DNA from: Neostapfia colusana | Lineage: Eukaryota; Streptophyta; Magnoliopsida; Poales; Poaceae | Assembly: GCA_030760725.1 (NCBI GenBank) | Contig: JASWHV010000009.1 | Location: 90,198,780-90,262,779 of the forward strand | DNA: 64,000 nucleotides | Reading direction: 5' to 3' | In this document: positions 1 through 11,949 of the stretch, in pieces | How the letters are laid out: each line of letters starts with the position of its first letter | How positions within the stretch are numbered: position 1 is the stretch's first letter | Program-made: the position numbers and the translations under genes | The notes under the pieces: model-generated | What the model saw: the letters and a program-made list of their open reading frames with translations, nothing else | What the model was told of the DNA's origin: nothing | The model's database searches: none

Positions 1-1698
1 AAAGTTATGTGGGTTTGAAGTTTGACTAAATCTGAAAATCGGGAAATGTTTAAAACACTGCACGTGGGTCCCATGCACAGTGCCTTCGTCTACCTCCCGC
101 CAGCGCCCGAGCGCGCGATGTCCAGTGCCGGTGGCGCGGTTTGTTCTCAGCCGCTACTGCCTAATTTTCGACGCGGTTTCTTCCTACGTGATCCTTGGAG
201 CACGGCGCACACGCCGGGCACCTTCTCGGACCTTGACATCACCGGAAACCTGGTCGGCGATGGCAGAGGCGGAAGATGAGCTCGGGTCCAACGGCGCTAG
301 CTCATCTCAGCGGTGAACACGATCAACTAATGGGTCGCAAAGCACCACTGGTGCACGAGGAAGCTATCCCTGCCCTTCTCTTGGCCGGAGATTGCCAGGA
401 AAGTAGACTTCACCGGCGACCCGAGCTGTTTTCACCGGCGATGGCCAAATTCCGGTGCTCTGCTCACTGGGTTGATCATTACCGCTAGGATTTGGCTGAG
501 GTGACCGTGAGGTGCTACTCTAGCTTCAGCTCGACCAGGATCTCCGGTGATCAAGTGATCGAGGTGAATTTCGAGTTTTGGTTCTCGGTGCTCTTTTCGG
601 CGATCATCGGGAAAGTTGAAATTCCGGCTAACCAGCGCTAAGAGGGACCTATGGAGTTCGGGGAGAGCTACTAGACTTGGATGCTAACCTCAGAGACGCG
701 TTGGTCGCGCTGGAGAAGGTTTTCACTGCTCGGGCGACGGCGTCGAGTCGGAGGAGCTCTTGGGTTGACAGAGCAATGGAAGATCGGCTCGGACAAGCTT
801 CACCGAAGCTGATCACGAGCAACTGAGAGCTGTAACACGTCGATCAAGTACCGGCGGTGCCGTTTGTGGCCTCAGCTCACGGTGGTAGGCACTGCTTTGG
901 CCGGTCGACGGCGAGGTGAGGCGGTGGGGCTGTGCGGCGATCTGCTCGGTGTTTTCAGCGCTGGAAACGTCGAGGCAGTGGGAAAGTGGGTTGCTGCCGG
1001 CGGCAGCTCGCACCTAAATAGCTGGGGACGTCGGTTTGGGGCGGTGACCGGTGACCAGGAGGTGGCAGCGGTGGGAAAATGCCGTGGCGCTCGCGTGGTC
1101 GTGTGCAGGAACCGAGCTGCGGTGACTTCAGTCGGTTTGAACACTGGTGAGGCTGACATGTGGGTCCCATCCAGTTTTAACCTCTGAAATTGAATTTTCC
1201 TGACTGCTCTAAACAGTAGAGACCCAATTAACCTTGGTCATTTTAATTATCTACCCTTTGGCCATTTGAATTGGATAGAATTCAAATTGGGGCGTGTTTA
1301 AATCTATTTTCAACACATATGCAGTTTGAAATTCAAATAAAGTTTGAATTTGCTAAACTTAGCTCATGTCAGTATCAACTCCAAATGGAGTGAAAATTGG
1401 TGTGTGAGCTCATAAAAAGGTGCTGAGTAAGAATATGCCTCCCACTTTTGAAATCATGGGATGGAAACAGTTTGAATTTGAATTTGAGTCAAACCACCCT
1501 TTTTCTATTTATACCCAAAAAGACTTCAAAAAGGTTTTGAATTTGGGTGAAATTTGGCATGGACATTCCTAGCAAGGTGTAGGAGTTTTTCATATGCCAA
1601 GCCCCTATATGATGCATGTGGGAAATACCACTTTTGCATTTTGTGAGTTTATTCTCTAATGAGCATGTTGATGGTATTTACATGCTCTTCAAATGTAT
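1..1698 (-). repeat. 3' LTR of element B, inner portion (cut by insertion of A)
   Basis: This segment aligns with 22921-23157 and 35791-37252. For example, the sequence starting aaagttatgtgggtttgaag occurs at 1 and at 22921. The LTR continues at 16048 after element A. It holds GC-rich stretches with small open frames and AT-rich tracts but no convincing gene. The start of the element's 3' LTR end is outside the window. Confidence 0.85.
1694..1698. repeat. Target site duplication of A, left copy (tgtat)
   Basis: The five bases tgtat immediately precede the TG of A's 5' LTR. They recur at 16043-16047 directly after its terminal CA, and the interrupted B LTR reads through correctly when A plus one copy is removed. 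Confidence 0.95.
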
Positions 1699-2321
1699 TG
1701 TAAAATCCCCAAAAGTGGTAGCAAGAAAATTCAGCTCATATGCACATATGAAAAATGAGGGGAATTAAAACTTTGAATTATAATAGTGTGAGTTCAAAGT
1801 GAGGGTTTAGACTTCCCAAAACTTCCAAACATGGAGATCTAAATTCATAACTTGGATATTCATAGTCCAAATATTCAACCTACCAAATTTCAGCTCATGT
1901 GGAGGAGTTTCAATATTTGTTTGGGATTAAAAGGAAAAGCCCTCTAATCTGAATTTCAAATTCAGTTTCAAATTCCAATTCCCTCAATTTGAAAATTTGG
2001 TTTCACAAATGTGTTCTCCACCTTTGAATGAGCAGCCATGCCAAAAATTGGAAATTTTGGAGCTGGTTTGCTATATTTTTGAGGCAATACAAAGTGGAGA
2101 ATTCAAACTCCTTTTCAAATTCAAATGATCAAACCCCATTCAAATTCTACATCAGAATTTAAACCATTTGAATTCTGCAAATTCAAACTTAACTTTGGGA
2201 TGAAGTAAAGCTTTTAATGTTGAGTTGCTGGAGGGAAAAATATCAGAAAAGTTTGACTAAACAAAGGGGGAGGTGGGGCCCAATTGTCAGCCACCTAAAG
2301 CAAACAAACCGACTGTTTTTC

Positions 2322-2343
2322 CTCTCTCTCTCTCTCTCTCTCT
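2322..2343 (+). repeat. CT dinucleotide microsatellite in A's 5' LTR
   Basis: About eleven CT units. The equivalent tract in the 3' LTR (12586-12600) is shorter, so the two LTRs have slipped apart here. Confidence 0.9.
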
Positions 2344-5028
2344 GTTCCCGGTTGATCGCGGCACGACAGTTCCCGGAAAAGCGCTCCACCCGACATCCTC
2401 ACCGAGCCACCGAGCTGGTTCTCACTGGCCGACGTCGGCGCGCGCGCGTGGGCGATAAGAGCGGCCGCCCGAGTACCCCAGCGCTACTTCTCCTCCTCCT
2501 CAGCTCGGTTGCCGCGGCTGCTTTGTCCACAACGAGCACCACCGATAGCCTTCTCTCCCGATCGACCACCGCCTGCTGAGCTCGGCTGCTCGGGCCATCC
2601 ATAGCAAAAAGTAGCGCCTGGACGTGCTCTAGCCCTCGCCAAAGCCCTTCGAGGTTTGCCGGTCCGAACTGCTCAAGAAACGCGGATTGGCGCCAAAGCT
2701 TCAAGGTGCCGGACCTCGCCGTTTCGGCTCTCCGTCGACAGCAGCACCCGGCCACCCTCTCCCCCACTTCCTATACAAGAAAGGTGCGTGGACATGTCCT
2801 GGTCGTGTAGCTGGAGGCCGTTTAGCATTTGCTAGGACCGGTGGCGAGGATTTCGCCATTTTCTCAAACTGTACACCGACGGATAGGGCTCGGTCTAACC
2901 AAAAATTCATGGTGCACGATCCTTTAGACCTCGAGTAAGCTTGCACAGAGCTTCTCTACTTCCTAGCGCCTCTCCTCGACAAAGAACCAAGCAAAAACAT
3001 CAAGAAACAAGGGAGCCCTAGCTGTTTTCTTAGTCGCCGGTGCAAAAGAACCTCGGGTCGCCGTGGAGCCCCCGGTTGCCGGTTGTTTCACCGGCGGCCA
3101 GGACCCTTACGGGCTCCTACATCATTCACTGATGCTCTAGAGCCCGAGAATCGATCGTATGATGGAGGAATAAGGGTTCCCGACCTCGCCGGAGTTCAAA
3201 ACCTTGCTGCCACCGGTGCGCGATGGTTTCCGGTGAGCCACGGCCGCCGGCGACCCTCCCACAGTGTTCAGCGCGGTTAAAAATGGGGGAGCGGCGAGTT
3301 TGACGAAGTTTAGACCACGGGAACCCCGTCCCGGCGAGCCTCGCCGGCGTGCGCCGCCGCGGGAGGCACGGACAGCGCGAGGAAGACGAAGGAGGGCCGG
3401 TCCCACCGGTCAGCCTCTGTGTTCGCGCGAGGATCGGCTTGTGGCACCGGATCCGGTGCGGCTGCGCGGGGATAACCCCGTAGCCTCCGGTGTTGCCGAA
3501 ATCTCACTGGTCCGGTTTAAAGCAGTGGGCCCAGCCCAATTATTTGAAGTTTCTATTAGAGAAATAATTCCAGGAATTAGCTGATCTTTACAAGCCCATA
3601 ACTTTGTGTAGAAAACTCCAAAAAGAGTGAGACCAATTTTGTTGGAATCCTCATGAGGAGTACTTCACAGAGAAACCAATTTTAGGCTATGAAAATGCCC
3701 AGGAATTTCTGTAGAATTGTTTTTATTAAATCTTTTAGGGATTTATTACAGGAGCAATTCTTTATGAAATATTCTCAAATTTGGGCAGCAAATCTTCTTC
3801 ATAGATACTGATCTCCAGTAAAAATTTGGGCTTCATTGGAGTTCATTTGCTTGGTCAAATTACCTTCCCAAGTTCAGCTTTTATTTGGAAATTCAAATTT
3901 ATACAGAAACTGTTCAGCACTCCTGTCCAAACTTCAAAAATTCATATATCTCTGATGGTAGCTCCAAAAATGGTGAAACAAATTTTGTTAGAACCATGGA
4001 GACTCACCCTAATCAGATCCTCCATTTCTAGCTATGTCAAAGCTCCTGATTTGGGCTCAAAATTCAGATAAGCATTGTACTTGTAGGAATTTTAAAGACT
4101 ACATTGTGCAATGACATGTCTCCAAATTTGGCTCAAGTCATCCTTATAGAGTCTAGTATCCACTGTAAAAATCCCAAAGCCAAATAAGGATCCTAAATAG
4201 CAGTAGCTATGAATAGAAGTTTAATTCTTATAATTCCTTAATATTTATACATATTTTGTTACATTTCATTTAGTGACCGAAGTTGAGGACGCACCGGAGC
4301 CTTTGGACGTCCTCCCACCAGAAGCTGACTTCCCCTTTAACTCGCAACCAGGCGAGCCCCGGTTTGCACTTAAGTACTTTTTATAAAGTTTTTCATTTGT
4401 ATCACTTATGTCTAGGTTGAAATGTATGCATTAGAGTTAGGGTGATTGAAACCCCACTTGCATAGCCTTTTAAATCCTATAAAGGGTTGGGTAGTTTACA
4501 AACTCGACGAGTAGAGAATGTCATGCTAATGTTTAGGTTCTCGGTAGAAGTCGAGTGGTTGGAAGCTACTCGCGGGATAGTACTTATTACACGGAATGAA
4601 AAGAGGTAGAAAATGGCTTAAGATATGAAAATGAGACCCAGCAGGGGGAATAGGAAGCAGTGAGCAGAGGTCTCACGTGCGTAGCCCTGTTGCCGTCGGT
4701 TGAGGACCGTCCGTGTGCGGCCCTGCTGGACAAGTATCGAACAGTACCAGATGCATACTGGCATATGGGAACCAGGAAACCGATGTAATTGGTTAACCTG
4801 GGTGCCGAGGCTTACCCAACCGTAAATAGGAGTGGGTTGAGGGTAGCAAGGTGTAAATCTGCCGGTGGGCACAGTCACACTCCACGCGGGGACCTCCTGC
4901 CCGTTACGGATGGACCGGTTCGGCATTTGGGTTGCCTTTGAAAGGTTGTTGCATACAACAGAGTAGGAAGGGGTGTGGAATCACGCTTCTGAAAGTGGGT
5001 GTATGTAACGTGTTATCCAGGTGTGTCT

Positions 5029-5040
5029 TGATTGCAATCA
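5029..5040 (+). other. 12-bp palindrome TGATTGCAATCA in the LTR
   Basis: A perfect self-complementary dodecamer followed by caccgtc. The same site is in A's 3' LTR and in C (26842-26853). In H the centre is swapped to CG (62489-62500) while the palindrome stays perfect. It could act as an RNA dimer contact or a protein site; the role is unknown. Confidence 0.6.
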
Positions 5041-5205
5041 CCGTCCCTCGCGGTTATTTGAGTACCCGCTTGTTCACTACGCTGTGACGTAGTAAGAAGT
5101 GAAATAAGCCAAGTGAAAATGCTGTATTGATCTATTAATGTCTTGAATACCTTGATTGCTGTAGTTATAGAGCTAATTAAGTTTATATTCCACTTTGGGC
5201 ATCAC

Positions 5206-5252
5206 CACATCGGAGGAAAGCGTTTCTTGTTTGATTGTGGACTTCCGATGTG
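5206..5252 (+). other. R/U5 hairpin with near-invariant loop, element A
   Basis: The stem CACATCGGA (5206-5214) pairs with TCCGATGTG (5244-5252). The loop contains a conserved 24-nt string at 5218-5241 that starts AAGCGTTTCTTG and ends GATTGTGGA. A second outer stem, TTGGGCA with TGCCCAA (5195-5201 and 5258-5264), encloses it. The copy in the 3' LTR is at 15466-15512. Confidence 0.75.
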
Positions 5253-5785
5253 AGGGCTGCCCAAGTCACATGAATCTGCTGCTATAAAAACTGAAAGTAA
5301 GGATCAACTTATAGGTGTGTCATTATTGCAAAGTCCTTTCCTACTTTACACATCCTTGCACGTAGAGTTCCATGCCTAGGGTTGACGGTTAAGACTTGCT
5401 GAGCCTTCATGCTCACGGTTGCAATATTTGAGCTGTGTGCAGGTGAGAGCTATGAGGAGGGGTCCGATGACGAGGCGATGCCCCCGTCGGGGTACACGGC
5501 TGAGCTGGAGCCCTGCACGCCGCCGTGACTCCGGTTACTTGCTGCTAGTGTGTAGCGTCCCCGGGCTGGATGGCTGCACTTTTGCTTAGTTAAGATTTGA
5601 GAGCAACTATGTATATAACTTCCGCTGTTAGTTAGGTTTGGTAAAAGACTTCCGCTGTTTTATATCAAATAAAAGTTTGTATGTTGTTCTTTATTCTTTT
5701 CGTGTGTGCTGTTGGGTGCCGCATTGCACGGGACCACCCTATGCGATCCTGGAGTGGGTGAACCACGGGGTGGTCCCCACAGTCG

Positions 5786-5798
5786 TGGTATCAGAGCC
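5786..5798 (+). other. Primer binding site of A, initiator tRNA-Met type
   Basis: TGGTATCAGAGCC lies 4 bp after the LTR end. It is complementary to the 3' end of plant initiator tRNA-Met, the usual primer of this retrotransposon group. Confidence 0.95.
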
Positions 5799-7359
5799 GC
5801 ATTGGGAATAGCACACTAGAAAAGAGCCTATTTTGAAAACTTAGAAGTAGTCGAGTGAGGATTAGTCATTAAGCCCACATAAGGTCTATGATAGTACTAG
5901 TTACTAAGGTGGAAAAGCTAACTTATGTGTTATACATTCTGTAACGACGCTCCGACGTCTGGTAAGAGGTAAGGTACGCCACCGCAGGCAGATCAATTGC
6001 GGTAACTCCCCATACGAGCAATAGTATGGAAGGATATACCGTGGCTTGGCACGGTAGTGAATATGAGTCTCTGAACCTTTTCCATGGTTCTGAGAGCATA
6101 TGAAAACGCTATTCTCCAGCGTGCTTTAAGCAAAAGTGAGAATACCCCATCGTGTGGTAAGCAACACGATAGTATGCAACTCTTGAACGTTCAATGTTCA
6201 AAGGGCCATACGCAGCGCTCGCCATCGGCGTGCCTCAACGGTCATGAGGCAGTAGGTGGTATCCGTTGGGTTGATAAAATTCCCAACCGTGACGACCCGT
6301 TCGCGCTCTACTCGGGTTCCCCGTCGTGTGGTGTGAAAACACGACCATGTACCTTGAGACGTGGCTTGACTCAAGGACGGTCCGTATGGCAATGATACGG
6401 ACCGTATGTTTTTACTATGATATGGAACTGCCTGCAATGTTAAAAACCATTGTGTGCACCATTATTGTTTGTTCTTCTGCAGGTACATTAACCACGTTTG
6501 TGCATGGCATGTAGAAATCATTTGTGAGTGACGACTTTAGTTCCACCATTTGATACGTATATGCCGGAATACCGGTTTAGGATTTTTCTTTGGGGAGGAA
6601 ACGTAGTACCGATTGCAAAAAAGTTTATTTTCAAAGAAAAGAATTACAATGAAGTTTAGGAATTCATTTAGGGGTTAGTAAACTCCTATATTGAACTAAG
6701 AGTCAATTGGGAGTATAGATTCAATCTCAAAAGCTTAGGAACAATCTCCCCTGTTTTTGGCAGAAAATTTTCTGAACTTGAACAGGGCATAACTTAAGAT
6801 TGGTTGAACCAATGGAGGTGTGGGATACCATTCTGGAAAGGTTTAGAAGTCCTCTACAACTTTTTCTGTAGAGCTCCAGAACAAAAGCTCCCTCCAAATG
6901 GATGAAAATCTCAGAAGAGTAGGTACTGTCCAGAAACAGGGCAGACCAAATGCTCTATGGAATTTTCCGTATTTCGAACAAAACACTTAGTTTCACCGTT
7001 TGACGTCCAGTGGCTGTTGTAAAATAGCGAGTTGGAGTCGAAGAGTTGATGCATTGACATATCACTTCGAGTTAGTACATGTTTGGGTCCAGTACAATAG
7101 CGAGGAATTACGCATGCTAACACACTTAACATCCCGTGGTGACCCCGATGGTTGAAATGAACTTTTAACCCATAAAGTTCAATACTTTGGAACTCGATCG
7201 TGTGACACGGTCCAGGGATGTATATGTTGCATAAAGTGTATACTTTATCCATATGTGTGACTGTTATGCGTACTGTTTGTTCCATTCTCGCACTACTATT
7301 GTATAGATTGGATAAAACAAACCAACATGTGCTGATCGTTTGAATGGTATGAATGCAGA
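5799..7359 (+). other. Structured 5' leader of element A
   Basis: A 1.56-kb non-coding stretch between primer site and gag. Bases 5981-6405 hold a run of hairpins with these arms: 5981-5986/5998-6003, 6010-6015/6024-6029, 6037-6043/6050-6056, 6069-6077/6086-6096, 6106-6110/6118-6122, 6149-6155/6164-6170, 6183-6188/6196-6201, 6232-6237/6245-6250, 6265-6270/6282-6287, 6323-6329/6339-6345, 6352-6358/6370-6376 and 6377-6387/6395-6405. The last has 11 perfect pairs. The matching region of C keeps the pairs with changed bases. A polypyrimidine-CAG at about 6471-6482 resembles a 3' splice site. The rest (6560-7359) is AT-rich with no sense ORF; an antisense frame of 190 codons there looks accidental. 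Confidence 0.75.
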
Positions 7360-10300
7360 ATGGTGCGGACACGTTCAACACAAGAGGAGAGAGGTCCATG
7401 TCAGGTTCGTGGTGATGAGTCTCCACCACCGGAGCAAACCACGACGCAGCAACAACCACCTCCTCCACCACCAGAACTTCCAAGGAATCTTGCGGAGGTT
7501 CTGGCCGCAGTACTCGGCTCGCGCGACAAGCAAACCGAATTGCTGCGGATACTAGTGCAGCAGAATGCGTCCCATCAAGGAGGACGCCAAGACAATGGGC
7601 AACGCCAGCCCCAACAAAGTTCGTATTCAGAGTTCATGGCGACCCATCCACCGGTCTTCACGGAGGCCGAAGAACCTTTGGAGGCGGACAATTTTATCCG
7701 CACTCTGGAGGCAAAGTTCGGGCTGCTGCGATGCACTGAACACCAGAAGGCGCTGTATGCAGCGCAACAGCTTCAAGGAGAAGCCGGTACCTGGTGGGCG
7801 AACTACACCGCCTCCTTACTGGCTGGCCATACCGTCACATGGATGGAGTTCTGGGAGGCGTTCCGCGCCTATCACATACCTCCCGGTGTGATGGAAATGA
7901 AGCTCCAGGAGTTCCTGGCATTACGGCAAGGCGAGAGGAGTGCTCATGAGTACTCCAGGTTATTCAACCGGCTGGCGCAGTATGCGCCAGGATTTGTGGG
8001 CACGGAAGACAACAAGCGCAATGCGTTCTTCCGGGGCCTGAATTCAAAGATGAAGGTCCATCTCGCCCATAGCAATCATGGCACATTCAACGATCTAGTT
8101 AATGCCGCGATTCTACAAGAAAATGCTCACCGCGAGCGCGGTTCTGACAAGAGGAAATGCAGCGCGCTGACGAGCAGCAGTGGTGGGACGCCACAGAAAT
8201 ACCGCGTGGTGTATCGCTCACCATCCGGTCAGAGGTGGCAGCCACCGGCGCGACCGCCTCAGTTTCACGGTCGACAATATAATGCGCCGGGCTTCCGACC
8301 GACGTATCCACCACAGCAACAGCAGCAGCAAAGGATGGTCCCGCGTGCGCCTCAGTTTCAACAGCGTGCACCGGGATTCCGTCCTCAAGTTGGCGGGACC
8401 CCAACACCTTACACGTGCTACACATGTGGCCGTGTCGGGCACATTTCGAGGGACTGCCCCGAGCCGCGACAGGGCAGGGGTGCAGCACCATATCAGAGTG
8501 CTAATCAGCCCCGCAATCAGCCCAAGAAACCAGCACCAAAACCCGGCAACGTCCACCACTTAGCTATCGAAGACGTGCCGGAAGGCGAACCCGTCCTTGC
8601 GGTTACGTTCTCTTACCTAGGTCATCCCATAGTCATACTTTTTGACTCCGGTGCCACCCTTAATTTCATAAGTCAGTCTTATGTTATTAAATATCAACTG
8701 CCTATCATTCCCACAAATAATTCAGATTTGATATGTTCTCCGGGTGGGAAAATAACAGCTGATAGAATGGTCTATAGAGCACCATTACAGTTGGGTGGGA
8801 ATCTATATCCGACTTCTCTAATCATGTTAGAGAGTCAAAAACTTGATGTCATTTTAGAAATATCATGGCTACATCGCCATGGTGCTGTTCTTGACATCAT
8901 TCCACGTGTGGTTTGTTTAAACTCTCCACTTCATGAACCACATGTTCTTTTTCTTGACCATTCGGTTCAAGAAGCTCCAGCCACCTATAACACGGAAGCC
9001 ACAAAACTTGAGGATATTCGTGTGGTCCGTGAATACCCGGATGTCTTTCCGGATGATCTTCCGGGCATGCCACCCGAATGAGATGTCGAGTTCAAGATTG
9101 AACTCGTACCTGGGACGACGCCGATATCACGGAGACCATACAAGATGGCTCCCAACGAGCTGGCTGAACTGAAGGAGCAGCTCAACGATCTAATTAAGAA
9201 GGGTTTCATTCGACCGAGTTCCTCACCATGGGGATGCTCGGCACTGTTTGTGAAGAAGAAGGATGAAACCTTGAGGTTGTGTGTGGACTACCGACCTCTC
9301 AACGCCGTCACCATCAAGAATAAATATCCACTGCCCCGCATCGATATATTATTCGATCAACTTGTGGGTGCGAGTGTATTTTCGAAGATGGATCTTCGTT
9401 CGGGATATCATCAAATCAAGATCCGAGCGGAGGATATTTCAAAGACGGCCTTCTCGACGAGATATGGGTTGTATGAATACCTCGTCATGTCCTTTGGTCT
9501 CACCAACGCCCCGGCACATTTCATGTATCTCATGGACTCAGTGTTCATGCCAGAGTTGGACAAGTTTGTGGTGGTGTTCATAGACGACATCTTGGTTTAT
9601 TCCAAGACTGAAGAAGAACACGCCAAACACTTGCATATCGTACTTCAACGACTAAGAGACCATAAGCTTTATACCAAGTTCAGCAAGTGCGAGTTTTGGA
9701 TAAGCCAAGTGCCATTCCTTGGTCATATCATTTCTGCAGAAGGCATTGCAGTTGATCCAAGCAAGATCGAACAAGTGCTGAAATGGAAGTCCCCCACATC
9801 AGTCCATGATGTCAGGAGTTTCCTCGGGTTAGCAGGATATTATCGGAGATTCATACAAAATTTCTCCAAGCTTGCTAAGCCGATGACTGAACTGTTGAAG
9901 AAGGGGATCAAATATGTTTGGAGCTCAGCTTGTGAAGAAGCTTTCCAGGCATTAGTGAAGCATCTTACAACAGCCCCGGTGTTAGCTCAACCGGATACAA
10001 CCAAGCCCTTCGACGTATATTGTGATGCGTCCGGTATCGGGCTTGGCTGTGTATTGATGCAAGGAGGAAGAGTGGTCGCCTATGGCTCACGTCAACTTCG
10101 TAACCATGAGCAGCACTATCCGACTCATGATCTTGAGCTCGCTGCTGTGGTATTGGCCTTGAAGATGTGGAGGCACTATTTGCTTGGGAACTTAGTGCAC
10201 CTCTACACCGACCACAAGAGTTTGAAGTATATCTTCACTCAAAAGGAGTTGAATATGCGGCAACGAAGATGGATAGAACTGATCAAAGACTATGAGATCG

Positions 10301-11898
10301 AGATTCACTACCACCCCGGTAAGGCAAACGTGGTTGCTGACGCCTTGAGCCGCAAACCTCATGTCAACAATCTGTCCAGCACCCCACTTGAAGAGAAGGA
10401 GCCGAGTCTGTACTTGGTTCCATATGGGGCATTGTATAATCTTGCTCTCGTCCCTACAATAAGAGAGGAGATTATGGAAGCTCAGAGGAAGGACATGGGA
10501 ATGTCGCACATTCGGAGAAGGATGGAGAATGGTGAAATGAAATGCTTCCGAAGAGATAATAACAGTACACTATGGTTTAAAGACCGTATAGTGGTACCCC
10601 GTGACATGAAGCTTCGGAAGAAAATCTTGGACGAATCTCATTTGTCCAAGTATTCTATTCATCCGGGCAGCAACAAGATGTACCAAGATCTGAAAACAAG
10701 GTTTTGGTGGACACGGATGAAGAGAGAAATCGCAAAGTACGTATCCGAATGTGATACGTGTCGGCGTGTGAAAGCCGACCACATGCGTAAAGCCGGACAG
10801 CTGCAACCCTTAAATATTCCGGCGTAGAAGTGGGAGGATATCAGCATGGACTTCATAGTCGGATTACCTCTCACATCTCACAAGCATGACTCGATTTGGG
10901 TAATAGTCGATCGACTAACCAAGTCGGCTCATTTCATCCCCGTACATACAAAGTACGTGGCCAAGCAATATGCGGAGCTGTACATTGCAAAGATCTTATG
11001 TTTGCACGGTGTTCCCCGCTCCATCATTTCAGATCGCGGTGCGCTGTTCGTCTCTCGGTTTTGGGAACAGCTGCACGCATCGTTGGGGACCAAACTGATC
11101 CGAAGCTCCGCGTATCACCCGCAAACGGATGGTCAAACTGAACGGGTGAATCAAGTGCTTGAAGACATGCTACGCGCTTGTGCCATCCACCACGGCAAGA
11201 ATTGGGACGAACATTTGCCGTTGGCGGAGTTTTCTTACAACAATGGCTATCAAGCTAGCATCAAGATGGCGCCGTATGAAGCTCTCTACGGCCGGAAATG
11301 TCGCACACCTCTCAACTGGTGCGAGTCCGGCGAGCGAGTTATCTACGGCATTGAACTTGTGAATGAGGCTGAAGAACGAGTGCGAGTAATACAAGCCAAT
11401 CTCAAGGCTGCTCAATCTCGTCAGAAGAGCTATGCGGATAAGAGACACCGCCCTCTCCACTTCGACATCGGGGACCATGTTTATGTCCGTGTGTCTCCGA
11501 TGAAGGGAGTTCACTGTTTCGGAGTGAAGCGTAAACTTGCGCCGCGGTTCATTGGTCCGTTCACTGTCATTGAAAGATGCGGACCCGTGGCCTATCGCCT
11601 GAAGTTACCAGCGTCGCTCGCAGGGATTCACAATGTCTTCCACATCTCTCAGCTGAGGAAGTGCCTCAAACCCTCGGCTGAAATCCGCACTGAAGACATA
11701 GAAGTCCTTCAACCGGACCTCACGAATACGGAGTATCCGATCCAGATCATCGATGAAAAGACTCGTGCCACAAGAAACCGGACCTTATGGTTCTACAAGG
11801 TCTTGTGGAGTAACCATACCGCTGAGGAGGCGACATGGGAAAGCGAGGATTATCTACGCGAGTATTATCCTGACTTGCTATCATCATATACCCGGTAA
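7360..11898 (+). pseudogene. gag-pol: gag-pol polyprotein of element A, two in-frame stops
   Basis: A single frame of 1512 codons. In order it encodes Gag, a CCHC zinc knuckle (about residue 353), a retropepsin motif DSGAT (Asp about 429), reverse transcriptase with FIDD (Asp about 742), RNase H, an integrase zinc region, an integrase core with Asp 1164, Asp 1225 and Glu 1261 (D-D-35-E spacing), and a C-terminal chromodomain. Two nonsense codons break it: TGA at 9079-9081, where relatives have Arg, and TAG at 10825-10827, where relatives have Trp. There is no frameshift, so decay is recent. The start ATG follows tgaatgcaga. The protein begins MVRTRST, loosely like the H3 N-terminus. The copy should not make full-length Pol. 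Confidence 0.93.
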
Positions 11899-11949
11899 AG
11901 TTTTCCCCACTTTGCTTTTCCTTTGGAATATCGGGACGAGATTCTTTTT

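Larger units (their letters stand above)
1699..5781 (+). repeat. 5' LTR of element A (4083 bp)
   Basis: Begins tgtaaaatcc and ends gtccccaca. It matches 11963-16042 throughout. Inside are a CT microsatellite (2322-2343), a GC-rich block around 2400-3500, a GCGAGCCCCGGTTTGC motif at 4352-4367, a 12-bp palindrome at 5029-5040 and the conserved R/U5 hairpin at 5206-5252. Small open frames here recur in the other LTR and look like chance ORFs. Confidence 0.95.

Noticed and set aside
5786..5798. tRNA-Met-like sequences at the primer sites
   Set aside because: Only 13 bases complementary to the tRNA 3' end are present, so these are primer sites and not tRNA genes.
6911..7483. 190-codon antisense frame over A's leader and gag start
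   Set aside because: It overlaps non-coding leader and the opposite strand of gag, has no recognisable domain and no counterpart in C.
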